DNA from: an uncultured Clostridia bacterium
GTDB lineage: Bacteria > Bacillota > Clostridia > TANB77 > CAG-508
Direction: 5' to 3'
DNA: 64,000 bases
NCBI GenBank assembly: GCA_946415375.1
Contig: CAMKSF010000006.1
Span: forward strand, 1-64,000
Part shown: piece after piece, positions 18,979-29,140 of the stretch
Position numbering within the stretch: the stretch's first letter is position 1
Layout of the letters: the number at the start of each line of letters is the position of its first letter
The notes under the pieces: model-generated
Told to the model about the DNA's origin: nothing
Seen by the model: the letters and a program-made list of their open reading frames with translations, nothing else
Databases searched by the model: none
Translations under genes and position numbers: made by a program

Positions 18979-19122
18979 ATGGAAGTAAATAAAGAAACAA
19001 AAAAGAAAAGAACAAAAGGTATGGCAGGAAAAATAGCAGGAAAGATAATTGCAACATTAATGGTTGTATTTATGCTTATTGCATCATGCTCAACAGCAAT
19101 TTATTATCTAATTAATTCATAA
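18979..19122 (+). CDS. Small single-span membrane protein
   Basis: This 47-residue ORF (ATG 18979, preceded by GAAAGGATGATACAA) has a very basic N-terminus (NKETKKKRTKGMAGKIAGK) and one hydrophobic helix containing a Cys (LMVVFMLIASCSTAIYYLI). Its start context and its position directly before cdaA (17-nt gap, same promoter) support it being real. It resembles the cytoplasmic-plus-TM part of penicillin-binding proteins, but nothing follows. Function is unknown. Confidence 0.6.
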   Translation: MEVNKETKKKRTKGMAGKIAGKIIATLMVVFMLIASCSTAIYYLINS

Positions 19123-19139
19123 GAAAAAGGAGATTGTAA

Positions 19140-20087
19140 ATGAATGATATTGGTAAAGCAATAAATGCTTTTTATGAAAATAATATTATAAGATTTATAA
19201 ACATATATAAACAATCACCTGCAAAGCTTATATCATTAATAATAGATATTGCTTTAGTTTTTTTACTAATTTATTTATTTTTAAGAATGGTTAAAGGAAC
19301 AAGAACATGGCAATTAGTTAAAGGAATAGCATTTTTAATTGTTGGAACTTGGCTTAGTGGTATTCTTGGACTAAATATACTTCATTACATATTAAATGCA
19401 ATTATGAATTGGGGAGTTATACTAATAATTGTAATATTCCAACCAGAGATTAGAAGAGCGTTAGAACAAATTGGTACAAATAAAATAACAAAATTCTTTG
19501 GAATTGAAAAAGATATAGTTACTAAGACAAAGGAAGATATTTATAAAGTTGTAATTGCTGCAACAGAGCTTTCAAAAACAAAGACAGGTGCTTTGATTGT
19601 AATGGAAAGAGATATCAAAATAAAAGATATTATTGCTACAGGAGTTGAAATTAATGGTGATGTTAGTCCACAAGTATTAGTAAACATATTTGTCCCAAAT
19701 ACACCACTTCATGATGGAGCAGTAGTAATAAGTGAAAATAAAATTGCAGCAGCAGCTTGTATGTTACCATTAGCTGCAGATTCAGATATAGCCAAAGAAC
19801 TTGGAACAAGACATAGAGCAGCAATTGGAATATCTAAAGAATCAGATGCAATTGCAGTTGTAGTTTCAGAAGAGACTGGAAAAATATCTGTTGCCAAAGA
19901 TGGAACACTAATTGCAGATGTTAGAGAAGATGTATTGAAAAAAATCTTAATAAGTAACATAGTAACAAAAAGATTTAACGAAAAAGAAGAAACTATTAAT
20001 GATAAGTTTTCAAGAATAAAGAGTATTTTTAAAGAAAAGAACAATAAGATTTTTAAGACAAAGAAAGAAAAAATAAATAATGATTAA
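19140..20087 (+). CDS. cdaA: Diadenylate cyclase CdaA (DacA)
   Basis: The 315-residue protein has three N-terminal membrane helices (residues 20-100) and a DisA_N domain with the catalytic motifs LHDGAVVI and GTRHRAAIG. It makes cyclic di-AMP from ATP at the membrane, controlling potassium and osmotic balance. In most Firmicutes cdaA is followed by cdaR and glmM; here a terminator and truA follow, so the usual operon is broken. The C-terminal 45 residues are very lysine-rich. Confidence 0.93.
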   Translation: MNDIGKAINAFYENNIIRFINIYKQSPAKLISLIIDIALVFLLIYLFLRMVKGTRTWQLVKGIAFLIVGTWLSGILGLNILHYILNAIMNWGVILIIVIFQPEIRRALEQIGTNKITKFFGIEKDIVTKTKEDIYKVVIAATELSKTKTGALIVMERDIKIKDIIATGVEINGDVSPQVLVNIFVPNTPLHDGAVVISENKIAAAACMLPLAADSDIAKELGTRHRAAIGISKESDAIAVVVSEETGKISVAKDGTLIADVREDVLKKILISNIVTKRFNEKEETINDKFSRIKSIFKEKNNKIFKTKKEKINND

Positions 20088-20092
20088 AATAT

Positions 20093-20116
20093 AGCCCTTA
20101 AGAATAGGGCTTTATT
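20093..20116 (+). terminator. Terminator after cdaA
   Basis: AGCCCT pairs with AGGGCT around TAAGAAT and is followed by TTATTTG. Confidence 0.6.
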
Positions 20117-20148
20117 TGTTATATATAAAAAGGTAAAGGGGACTTAAA

Positions 20149-20886
20149 ATGAGAAATATAAAACTTGTAATAGAATATGATGGGAAAGAATTTAATGGAT
20201 GGCAAAAGCAACCAAACAAATTAAATATACAAGGAAGCATAGAAGAAGCAATAAAGCAAATAACAGGAGAAGAAATAGAACTTTATGCTTCTGGAAGAAC
20301 AGATGCTGGAGTTCATGCATATGGGCAAGTTGCAAATTTTAAGACAGAATCTAATTTACCTATAGAAAAATTTCCAGTAGCAATTAATACTAAATTAAAG
20401 AAATCTATTAGAATAATAAAAGCAGAGGAAGTGGATGAAAGATTTCATAGTAGATTAAATTGTAAGAAAAAAACATATAGGTATGTTATAAACAATTCAG
20501 AATTTGCGAGTGCAATCTATAGAAATTTAGAGACTCATATTCCACAAAAATTAAATATAAGAAAGATGAAAGAAGCAATAAAATATTTTGAAGGAGAACA
20601 TGATTTTAAGGCTTTTAAAGCAAGTGGAACAAGTAGTAAATCAAGTGTAAGAACCATTTACAAAGCAGAAATAAAAGAAATGTCAAATAATAGAATATAT
20701 ATAGAGCTTACTGGAAATGGATTTCTATACAATATGGTAAGAATAATAGCTGGAACATTGGTAGATGTAGGATTAGAAAAAATTAAACCAGAAGAAATAT
20801 CAAATATAATTGAAAAAGGCAAAAGAGATTTAGCGGGAAAAACACTACCTCCAAATGGATTATTTTTATTAAATGTAGAATATTAG
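20149..20886 (+). CDS. truA: tRNA pseudouridine(38-40) synthase TruA
   Basis: The 245-residue protein has the catalytic Asp in ASGRTDAGVHAYGQVANF and the family landmarks YDGKEFNGWQKQ and GNGFLYNMVRIIAGTL. It forms pseudouridine at positions 38-40 of tRNAs. Length is normal. The ATG follows AAGGGGACTTAAA. Confidence 0.96.
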   Translation: MRNIKLVIEYDGKEFNGWQKQPNKLNIQGSIEEAIKQITGEEIELYASGRTDAGVHAYGQVANFKTESNLPIEKFPVAINTKLKKSIRIIKAEEVDERFHSRLNCKKKTYRYVINNSEFASAIYRNLETHIPQKLNIRKMKEAIKYFEGEHDFKAFKASGTSSKSSVRTIYKAEIKEMSNNRIYIELTGNGFLYNMVRIIAGTLVDVGLEKIKPEEISNIIEKGKRDLAGKTLPPNGLFLLNVEY

Positions 20887-20928
20887 AAAAGTTGGAAAAG
20901 GGGATGGGTCTCCTTTCCAACTTTTTTA
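20887..20928 (+). terminator. Terminator after truA
   Basis: AAAAGTTGGAAA pairs with TTTCCAACTTTT and is followed by T residues. The gap to 21085 otherwise shows nothing recognisable. Confidence 0.75.
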
Positions 20929-21085
20929 ATAACAAATTGTACATAGAAGTATAGAAGTTATTGTGATGAAACAGAATTGTTTAATATTTTGTAAAAAGGA
21001 ACTATCCACTTTTCCAAGTTTTAGGAATAAAATTCAAAATAATATATATAATAGAAAGTAAAGAAAAAACTAGAAGGGGAGTATT

Positions 21086-21607
21086 ATGCCTTTTATTGGG
21101 ATTATTGCTAAAGAAAGTGACAGTAATTTTATAAAAAATAAAATAACAAAAAACTCAAAAAAAACTAATTTCGAAGTAATTAATATTAACAAAAAAAGTA
21201 TAGAGAACATAAAAAATATTAAATTTGAAGCTATTGTAATTAATGATGAAATAAAGGAACTATTGAATAATTCAAATTACTTAGAAGAAATAATAAAAAA
21301 ATCTAAATATTTAATAATTAATTCTGATATAATAGAAAACTTAGAACCTTTGAATTTTTTTGTGAATAGCACAACAGAAATAATTACATTTGGTTTAAAC
21401 AAAAAAGCTACAATAACAATTTCAAGTATAAAATCAGAAAACATTTTAATATGTGTTCAAAAAAGCTTTAAAGATGCTAAAAACAAGCACATAGAAGAAC
21501 AAGAATTTAAAATAGAAATGAAAAAAAATAATTTAAAAAAGATATGTAATTCATTGGTAATATTTGCAATTTTAACTATTTACGGAGAAAAGTTACAAAA
21601 AATTTAG
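21086..21607 (+). CDS. Uncharacterised protein, Mur-ligase-like fragment
   Basis: This 173-residue protein begins MPFIGIIAKESDSNFIKNK. Its middle part (NFFVNSTTEIITFGLNKKATITISSI) resembles the segment of Mur ligases that precedes the central domain boundary, but no ATP-binding motif is present. GAAGGGGAG precedes the ATG. I cannot assign a function. It is monocistronic, between the truA terminator and the SSB-like promoter. Confidence 0.5.
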   Translation: MPFIGIIAKESDSNFIKNKITKNSKKTNFEVININKKSIENIKNIKFEAIVINDEIKELLNNSNYLEEIIKKSKYLIINSDIIENLEPLNFFVNSTTEIITFGLNKKATITISSIKSENILICVQKSFKDAKNKHIEEQEFKIEMKKNNLKKICNSLVIFAILTIYGEKLQKI

Positions 21608-21626
21608 AAAATATTAACTTTTTATG

Positions 21627-21656
21627 TTGACAAAATAAGGAAGAGTGTTGTATAAT
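21627..21656 (+). promoter_or_regulatory. Promoter for the SSB-like gene
   Basis: TTGACA (21627-21632), 18 bp and TATAAT (21651-21656). The RNA would have an 80-nt leader before the TTG start at 21737. Confidence 0.75.
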
Positions 21657-21736
21657 AAGAGATAAGAGATTTAGGAGAAGACAAAAAGTTTAAGACTACT
21701 TAGGATAAATCTAAAATAAACAAGGAGGAATCTAAA

Positions 21737-22507
21737 TTGGATACAAATTATTTAGAAAACAACTACTTAACATTAGTAGGAAAGGTAGCTTCTGACAAGA
21801 AGTTTAGCCACGAAATTTATGGAGAAAGGTTTTATTCATTTGACCTTTGCATTCCACGTTTAAGTGGATCAGCTGATATTATTCCTGTAACAGCATCAGA
21901 AAGATTATTTACAGATGAAATGTTACAAGATGGAACTAAATTGTTAATTAAAGGACAATTCAGATCATATAACAGCTATGAAAATGAAAGAAACAAGCTA
22001 ATACTTACAGTATTTGCTAAAGACATTGAAGAAGTAAAAGAAGACGAAGAAGTAGAAACAGAAAATGTAGAAGAGACAGAAAATGTTGATTCAGAGGAAG
22101 CAAGAAAAGAAGCTTTCAAAAAAGATTACATCACAAATGAGGTTGTTTTAATTGGTTACATCTGTAAAAAACCAGTATATAGACAAACACCATTTGGAAG
22201 AGAAATCGCAGATTTATTATTAGCAGTAAACAGAGCATACAATAAATCTGATTACATCCCATCAATTGCTTGGGGAAGAAATGCTAGATTCTGCCAAAAC
22301 TTAGAAGTTGGAACAGAAGTTAAAATAGTAGGTAGAGTTCAATCTAGAAATTATGAAAAGAAATTAGAAGATGGAACAGTATTAAAGAAAGTAGCTTATG
22401 AAGTTTCAATCGGAAGCTTAGAAGTTGTTAAGGAATCAGAAAACAATAATGAAGAAACAGCTGACACAGCTTCAGAAGAAGATAACACAGTTCAAGAGGC
22501 TATGTAA
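21737..22507 (+). CDS. SSB-like protein with two OB-fold regions
   Basis: The 256-residue protein has two parts that each look like a single-stranded-DNA-binding OB fold: residues 8-100 (YLTLVGKVASDKKFSHE, LLIKGQFRSYNSYE) and about 132-235 (EVVLIGYICKKPVYRQTPFGREIADLLLAVNRAY, GTEVKIVGRVQSRNYEK). They are joined by a Glu-rich linker, and the protein ends in a Glu/Asp/Thr tail. The start is TTG after AAGGAGG. Classical SSB has one such domain and an acidic tip; here no DDDIPF-type tip is seen, so it is a paralogue rather than the replicative SSB. Confidence 0.75.
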   Translation: MDTNYLENNYLTLVGKVASDKKFSHEIYGERFYSFDLCIPRLSGSADIIPVTASERLFTDEMLQDGTKLLIKGQFRSYNSYENERNKLILTVFAKDIEEVKEDEEVETENVEETENVDSEEARKEAFKKDYITNEVVLIGYICKKPVYRQTPFGREIADLLLAVNRAYNKSDYIPSIAWGRNARFCQNLEVGTEVKIVGRVQSRNYEKKLEDGTVLKKVAYEVSIGSLEVVKESENNNEETADTASEEDNTVQEAM

Positions 22508-22540
22508 TTAATAATAAATAGATATGTAAGTAAAGTTAAG

Positions 22541-22570
22541 AGTATCATTTTTTAATGATACTTCTTTTAT
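22541..22570 (+). terminator. Terminator after the SSB-like gene
   Basis: AGTATCAT pairs with ATGATACT around TTTTTTA and is followed by TCTTTTAT. Confidence 0.6.
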
Positions 22571-22604
22571 AAATAACAATTAATTGTAATAAGGAGTGTA
22601 TTAA

Positions 22605-23402
22605 ATGGAATCAAGAGAAATTCGATTAACGGGATCGACCACATCTGGATGGGATACTGGAATGATTATAACCTTTGAAAGTGATGGAGGAATATGTATT
22701 GATAATTATAGAGAGGGGCCTGGAGGAGGAGCAAGTTCAATGTATCTTGACGAATACATTGATAGGGCATATGATTCTTGTTCTAGATTAGAGGATCTTT
22801 TAAAGCTTTTTGACGATTTGGTAAAAGAAGGAAAAATAACATATAAAGAAATATATGATTATATTAAATTAAATCCTAGTAGAAATAGTAAAAATTATAC
22901 TGCAATAGCAGTGTATTGTGCTGAAAAAGAAGGAATAAGTTGGAAAGAAGCTGTAAAAGAAACTACAGTTTTTTCTCCATGGTTTTCTTGTAAGGAATTT
23001 GAAACTAATTATTGGAACGATGAAAATGGTGAGGTACTTGAAGTTAAAAAACTAAATTTTATTAAAAATATTAGTTGGAGATATATAAAATTACCTATAT
23101 TAGATGAAAAACCTGTAAAGGAGTATTGTGAAGTATGTAAATCAAAAGGTATACAAATAGATAAGGCTTTAATTGACAATTATGTAATAAGATGTGAGAT
23201 ATTGGAAGAAAGATTATTATGGAGATTCGGGATTTCTAGAGATCATGAAAGACATAAATACGTTGATGCACAGGGAAGAGAAGTACAGGTAATAAAGCCA
23301 GATTTTTATAATAAAAATGACAAAGGTAGTTTTAGTTATGTAGATGAACCTATCCATAATATACATACTCAAGGAAGAGATGATGGTAATGAAAGAGACT
23401 AA
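22605..23402 (+). CDS. Uncharacterised protein
   Basis: This 265-residue soluble protein begins MESREIRLTGSTTSGWDTGM. The N-terminal third has a glycine-rich loop (REGPGGGASSMYLDEYIDRA). The middle has a Trp-rich patch (SWKEAVKETTVFSPWFSCKEFE), and two cysteines lie in EYCEVCKS. The C-terminus is Asp/His/Gly-rich. The start is ATG after AAGGAGTG. It has its own terminators on both sides. I recognise no family. Confidence 0.55.
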   Translation: MESREIRLTGSTTSGWDTGMIITFESDGGICIDNYREGPGGGASSMYLDEYIDRAYDSCSRLEDLLKLFDDLVKEGKITYKEIYDYIKLNPSRNSKNYTAIAVYCAEKEGISWKEAVKETTVFSPWFSCKEFETNYWNDENGEVLEVKKLNFIKNISWRYIKLPILDEKPVKEYCEVCKSKGIQIDKALIDNYVIRCEILEERLLWRFGISRDHERHKYVDAQGREVQVIKPDFYNKNDKGSFSYVDEPIHNIHTQGRDDGNERD

Positions 23403-23421
23403 AAATAATTTGGATTTAAAG

Positions 23422-23449
23422 TAGCAAGAGAAATCTTGCTATTTTCTTG
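23422..23449 (+). terminator. Terminator after the 22605 gene
   Basis: TAGCAAGA pairs perfectly with TCTTGCTA around GAAA and is followed by TTTTCTTG. Confidence 0.7.
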
Positions 23450-23483
23450 TATTTGTAGTAAAATAGATACATGGAGGAAAAAT

Positions 23484-24731
23484 ATGTACGAACAATTTGG
23501 AATAAAAAAAGAAATAGAAGATTTAAGTATTAAAGTTGAAAATGAAATAAAAGAGCAATTTGATTCAATTGATAGAATATGTGAAATAAATAGTATGAAG
23601 GTATTAAAAGCTTTTCAAGATAATGGTTTATCAGAAACTCATTTTAATTCTTCAACAGGTTATGGAATAGATGAACCTGGAAGGAATAAAATAGAAGATA
23701 TATATGCAAGTATTTTTAAAGCAGAAGATGCGTTAGTTAGAGCTCAATTAATTTCAGGAACACATGCACTAGCTATTACATTAGGAGCACTTTTAAGACC
23801 AGGGGATACGATGATAAGTATTTCAGGAGCACCTTATGATACATTGCAAACAGTAATAGGTTTTGGAGAGAATCCAAGTCCAAGTTCTTTAAAATCTTAT
23901 GGAATTAATTATGAACAGATAGATTTAATAGACAATAACTTTGATATAGATAAAATAAAAACTAGACTATCCACAAATAGTGTAAAACTTGTGGAAATCC
24001 AAAAGTCAATTGGTTATTCAGAAAGAAAAAGTTTAACTATTTCTCAAATAGAAAATGTAATTAAAGAAATAAGAAAAGTAAATACAGATGTTATAATAAT
24101 GGTAGATAATTGTTATGGAGAATTTGTAGAAGAAAAAGAACCTATAGAAGTTGGAGCAGATATTGCAGTTGGATCTTTGATGAAAAATTTAGGTGCAGGA
24201 ATTGCAACTAGTGGAGCATATATAGTTGGAAGAAAAGATTTGATTAAACTTTGTAGCGAAAGATTAACATCACCAGGGATTGGAAAAGAAATTGGACCAT
24301 CTCTTGGACAAAATACTAACTTTTTAAAAGGACTATTTTTTGCACCAAGTGTTGTTGCTAGTAGTTTAAAAACCGCAGTTTTTGCAAGTAAGATGCTAGA
24401 AAAATTAGGATATAACACAAAACCTAAATTTGATGAAAAAAGAGGAGATATAGTTCAAACATTAATCTTTAATGATAAAGAAAAACTAATTAAATTCTGC
24501 CAAGGAATACAAGCAGCATCACCTGTTGATTCATTTGCAATACCAGAACCAGGAGATATGGGAGGATATGAAGATAAAGTAATTATGGCAGCAGGAACTT
24601 TTACAGAGGGTTCAACAATAGAACTAAGTTGTGATGGACCAATCAGAGAGCCGTTTATTGCATATATGCAAGGTGGACTTACATATCAATATGGAAAAAT
24701 CGGAATTTTAAAAGCGATTTCGAATATGTAG
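23484..24731 (+). CDS. PLP-dependent methionine gamma-lyase family protein (aluminium-resistance type)
   Basis: The 415-residue protein matches the YnbB/aluminium-resistance PLP family: STGYGIDEPGRNKIEDIYA near the N-terminus, the cofactor-contacting SGTHALAITLGALLRPGD and the lysine region VGSLMKNLGAGIATSGAYIVG. Related enzymes use fold-type I PLP chemistry on sulfur amino acids; the physiological substrate is uncertain. In many Firmicutes this gene follows hfq or miaA, not so here. The ATG at 23484 follows TGGAGGAAAAAT; an upstream in-frame start at 23436 would overlap the terminator. Confidence 0.85.
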   Translation: MYEQFGIKKEIEDLSIKVENEIKEQFDSIDRICEINSMKVLKAFQDNGLSETHFNSSTGYGIDEPGRNKIEDIYASIFKAEDALVRAQLISGTHALAITLGALLRPGDTMISISGAPYDTLQTVIGFGENPSPSSLKSYGINYEQIDLIDNNFDIDKIKTRLSTNSVKLVEIQKSIGYSERKSLTISQIENVIKEIRKVNTDVIIMVDNCYGEFVEEKEPIEVGADIAVGSLMKNLGAGIATSGAYIVGRKDLIKLCSERLTSPGIGKEIGPSLGQNTNFLKGLFFAPSVVASSLKTAVFASKMLEKLGYNTKPKFDEKRGDIVQTLIFNDKEKLIKFCQGIQAASPVDSFAIPEPGDMGGYEDKVIMAAGTFTEGSTIELSCDGPIREPFIAYMQGGLTYQYGKIGILKAISNM

Positions 24732-24766
24732 TATAATAAATAATAAATTTAAAAGGAGAAAATAAA

Positions 24767-25420
24767 ATGAATTGTTTTAATGAAGAAAATTTATTTGGTA
24801 CAGAATCAATTATACTAAAGATAGGTGATTTAAAATCATCAGATACACTAGATACCTTTGGAGAACCAATAGAATTTAAAGAGTATCAATTTGAACCATT
24901 AATGGACTCTACAAAAAATGAATTATTAGAAGTGTCGACAAATCTTGCTACCGGTGATTCTAGAAAAGGTGTTTCAATTAAAAATGGAGATATGGAGGTA
25001 TTTTTGATATATGGGACAAATTCAGTCGGAGCTAAAAATGCACAAAGCATGGCAATAGGGTATTATGATGGTATGGATTATTTCTTTGTTAAGGAAGATT
25101 TTTTAATGAGAGAAATGAACAAAGAGCGTCCAAATGTTAGGTCAAGAAGTATTATAAAATGTAAATCATTAGAGATAGAAAGTCCAAAAGATTTAGAAAG
25201 AGTATTGTATGATGCTTATTCACCTGAAATGAAGAAAAATTTAACTACTAATAATAGAATGTCATTAGTCGGATTAATTGCCAGAGTGGGTTGCATAGAG
25301 GGTGGCCTAACAAGTGATGTTTTAAACAAATTAAGATTAAGTGAAAGATTTAAAAGTAGAAAAGATGAAAAACGTGCTGACGGAGGAAGAAGTGCTAAAG
25401 AACAAGATAATGAAAGATAA
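24767..25420 (+). CDS. Uncharacterised protein
   Basis: The 217-residue soluble protein begins MNCFNEENLFGTESIILKIGD. A glycine-containing segment (GTNSVGAKNAQSMAIGYYDGM) lies in the middle, and the C-terminus is charged (SRKDEKRADGGRSAKEQ). AAAGGAGAAAATAAA precedes the ATG. It lies 35 nt after the PLP enzyme and may share its transcript. No family recognised. Confidence 0.5.
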   Translation: MNCFNEENLFGTESIILKIGDLKSSDTLDTFGEPIEFKEYQFEPLMDSTKNELLEVSTNLATGDSRKGVSIKNGDMEVFLIYGTNSVGAKNAQSMAIGYYDGMDYFFVKEDFLMREMNKERPNVRSRSIIKCKSLEIESPKDLERVLYDAYSPEMKKNLTTNNRMSLVGLIARVGCIEGGLTSDVLNKLRLSERFKSRKDEKRADGGRSAKEQDNER

Positions 25421-25429
25421 AGAGTTTTA

Positions 25430-25462
25430 AAATATGCAGCAAAAAAACTGCATATTTTTTAA
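25430..25462 (+). terminator. Terminator after the 24767 gene
   Basis: AAATATGCAG pairs with CTGCATATTT around an A-rich loop and continues into TTT. Confidence 0.75.
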
Positions 25463-25568
25463 TAACAACTTGATTAATTATTCTTTTTGTCATATAATAT
25501 TATTGAGTTAATATATAATTAACTATTAAAAACTGAATTTTGAAAAAAGTGACTTGTTGGAGGAAAAA

Positions 25569-26192
25569 ATGATAGCATATGTAAAAGGTGAACTAGTACA
25601 AAAACAAATAGGATATGTAGTAATAGATGTTGGAGGATTAGGATATAAAATATTTATGTCAGAACCTTCAATAGATGAGATTGGAAATATTGGAGATACT
25701 GTAAAAGTACATACATATTATAGAGTTTCAGAAGATGATATAAGTTTATTTGGATTTAACTCGCAAGAAGAACTTAGAATGTTTGAACTTTTAATTTCTG
25801 TAAGTGGTATAGGAGCAAAAACTGCAATAGCGATGCTTGCTTGTATAGAACCATCACAATTTGCAATTGCAGTTATTTCTGATGATATAGATACATTAAA
25901 AAAGATACCAGGAGTTGGACCAAAATCTGCACAAAGAATTGTTTTAGAATTAAAAGACAAAATGAAAAAAGAACAACAAATTGCTGAACTTACAAATGCT
26001 ACTTCAGAACAAAAATCAAAAGTTAAGAAAATAATAGTAGCTGATAGTAAAGTACAAGAAGCGATTGATGCTTTACAAGTTTTAGGATATACAAAAAAAG
26101 ATGTAGAAAAAGCTTTAGAAAGAATAGATACAGCAGAGTTAACAGTGGAAGATATAATAAAACAAGCATTAAGAGAATTATCAATGAGGTAA
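25569..26192 (+). CDS. ruvA: Holliday junction DNA helicase subunit RuvA
   Basis: The 207-residue protein has the N-terminal OB fold (MIAYVKGELVQKQIGYVVIDVGGLGYKI split over 1-30), helix-hairpin-helix motifs (LISVSGIGAKTA, LKKIPGVGPKSAQRIVLEL) and the C-terminal RuvB-contact helices. RuvA loads RuvB on Holliday junctions. The ATG at 25569 is preferred to a TTG 15 nt upstream because GGAGG lies between them. ruvB is not adjacent; tgt follows, an order that resembles ruvAB-queA-tgt clusters with members lost. Confidence 0.94.
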   Translation: MIAYVKGELVQKQIGYVVIDVGGLGYKIFMSEPSIDEIGNIGDTVKVHTYYRVSEDDISLFGFNSQEELRMFELLISVSGIGAKTAIAMLACIEPSQFAIAVISDDIDTLKKIPGVGPKSAQRIVLELKDKMKKEQQIAELTNATSEQKSKVKKIIVADSKVQEAIDALQVLGYTKKDVEKALERIDTAELTVEDIIKQALRELSMR

Positions 26193-26196
26193 TTAA

Positions 26197-27339
<1,143 letters not shown>

Positions 27340-27356
27340 AAGGGGGATTTTCAAAA

Positions 27357-28784
27357 ATGAAGTTATATGATGAAGAGGAACTAAGGAAAAAAAATGAAAA
27401 AAGTAAGAAAATGAAAAACCTAATTTTAGTAAGTATAATATTTACAATTATTCTAATAGTATTACTAATGATTGGAATTTATTATTTAATTCAGAATCCA
27501 AATAAGATTACAGTTATGTATAATGGAAAAGAAAATGAAAAAATGGAAAACATGATAATGACGAAGAGTGATTATAATGAAGAAACAATAGTATATTTTC
27601 CAATAAGACAAGTTGCAAGTTTAATGGGATACAATTCTGGAAATGGAGATTATGGAAAAAATGTTGAAAGCTTAGACAATTGTTATATTGAATCAGAAAA
27701 AGAGGTCGCTATTTTTTCAGTGGATTCAAATGTTATTTATAAAATTGATAAAACAAAAAAAGATAATAATCCTGAGTCAGATTATAAATATGAAGAAGTA
27801 AAAATAGACAATAAGATTATTAAAGACAATAACCTATTGTATATAGATATAGAAGGATTAGAAGAAGCATTTAATTTATATATAACGGTTGATTCGAAAA
27901 AGAAGAAAATTGATATAACACCTTTAGATACACTTATTAAAAGTGCTCAGAATACGATAACTACAAAAAAACTTGGAAAACTAGATGAAAAATTCGTAAA
28001 CAATAAAGCTATTTTAGATAATATGATTGTAGTGGAATCTAGTGATTATGATGGAAAAAAGGGAGTTAGAAATTTTTCAAATGGTGAAGAAATATTGGGA
28101 TTTCAATATGACGATATAACTTATGTTCCTTCAAAAGAGTCATTTTTAGTAGAAAAAGACGATAAAGTTGGAATAATTGGAAGTGATGGAATAGTTAAGA
28201 TAAAGCCAGAATATGATAATTTGATTTTAATAGATAGTGAAAATGGATTATATCTTGCTGAAGATAATACTAACTTTGGAGTTATTGATGAAAATCAAAA
28301 TTCAAAAATATTTTTTGAATATAAGAAAATAGGTGTAGATATTAGTCAATTTAAAGAGAATGATATAAGAAATGAATATGTACTATTTGGAAAACTAATT
28401 CCTGCACAAAGGGCATCAGATGGAAAATGGATTTTTTACAGAATAAATAGCACAACAAATTCAGATGGAGAAAAAAATGTCGAATGTAGTATTATACAAG
28501 ATATGGGATTTGATAATATTGGATGTATAGTTTCTAACATTAATAATAGAGGAATTGTTAACAATTTAATGATTATAAAAGAATACAATTTGGTAGTTGT
28601 TGGAAATTATGGAACATATGGAGTTATGGACTTAAATGGTAAAGATGCATTAGGTAAAATATATGCGAGTATGTTTTTGGAAACTACATCTGGTGTAACT
28701 GATTATTGTGCAATAGATGGCTCTGGTAATACAATAAAAATAATAGATGAACTAAAAAATAAGGGATATGAAAAAGTAGAATAA
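27357..28784 (+). CDS. Membrane-anchored extracellular protein with WG-type repeats
   Basis: This 475-residue protein has a short cytoplasmic start, one membrane helix (about residues 23-45), then a region like the copper-amine-oxidase N-terminal/stalk domain (IVYFPIRQVASLMGY). Repeats resembling WG beta units follow (KVGIIGSDGIVKIKPEYDN, NFGVIDENQNSKIFFEYKK, NYGTYGVMDLNGKDAL). It likely sits on the outer face of the membrane. The role is unknown. It follows tgt by 17 nt and ends at a strong terminator. Confidence 0.65.
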   Translation: MKLYDEEELRKKNEKSKKMKNLILVSIIFTIILIVLLMIGIYYLIQNPNKITVMYNGKENEKMENMIMTKSDYNEETIVYFPIRQVASLMGYNSGNGDYGKNVESLDNCYIESEKEVAIFSVDSNVIYKIDKTKKDNNPESDYKYEEVKIDNKIIKDNNLLYIDIEGLEEAFNLYITVDSKKKKIDITPLDTLIKSAQNTITTKKLGKLDEKFVNNKAILDNMIVVESSDYDGKKGVRNFSNGEEILGFQYDDITYVPSKESFLVEKDDKVGIIGSDGIVKIKPEYDNLILIDSENGLYLAEDNTNFGVIDENQNSKIFFEYKKIGVDISQFKENDIRNEYVLFGKLIPAQRASDGKWIFYRINSTTNSDGEKNVECSIIQDMGFDNIGCIVSNINNRGIVNNLMIIKEYNLVVVGNYGTYGVMDLNGKDALGKIYASMFLETTSGVTDYCAIDGSGNTIKIIDELKNKGYEKVE

Positions 28785-28789
28785 AATAG

Positions 28790-28826
28790 AGGGACAAATG
28801 CAAAGAAATGCTTTTGTCCCTTTTTA
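28790..28826 (+). terminator. Terminator after the WG-repeat gene
   Basis: GGGACAAA-t-GCA pairs with TGC-t-TTTGTCCC and is followed by TTTTT. Confidence 0.8.
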
Positions 28827-28872
28827 GTAATATTTTGAATTTAAATGCATATATATTAATGGGGGGATATAT

Positions 28873-29082
28873 ATGAAACAAATAAAAAATAAGATGTATA
28901 TTTTAAAAGAAAAGCCTTCATTGGTAATAAATCACTATAAACTTAGAAATTGGACAAGCAAAATTATAAAATGCATTTATGATAATAAAATAATAGCTAT
29001 TTCAGTAGTTGTATTTTTTATATGTGTTGTAATGAATTTAGTTTTAATCTATAATTTTATGAGAATTTTAAAACAAATATAA
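28873..29082 (+). CDS. Small membrane protein
   Basis: This 69-residue ORF has a basic N-terminal half and one hydrophobic helix (IIAISVVVFFICVVMNLVLIY). The Shine-Dalgarno GGGGGG lies 7 nt before the ATG. It stands between a terminator and the methyltransferase gene. Function is not recognisable. Confidence 0.5.
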   Translation: MKQIKNKMYILKEKPSLVINHYKLRNWTSKIIKCIYDNKIIAISVVVFFICVVMNLVLIYNFMRILKQI

Positions 29083-29140
29083 TAATTAACTTGAAAATAG
29101 ATATAAAACCTAGTATAATATAGCAAAAGGAATGATAGAT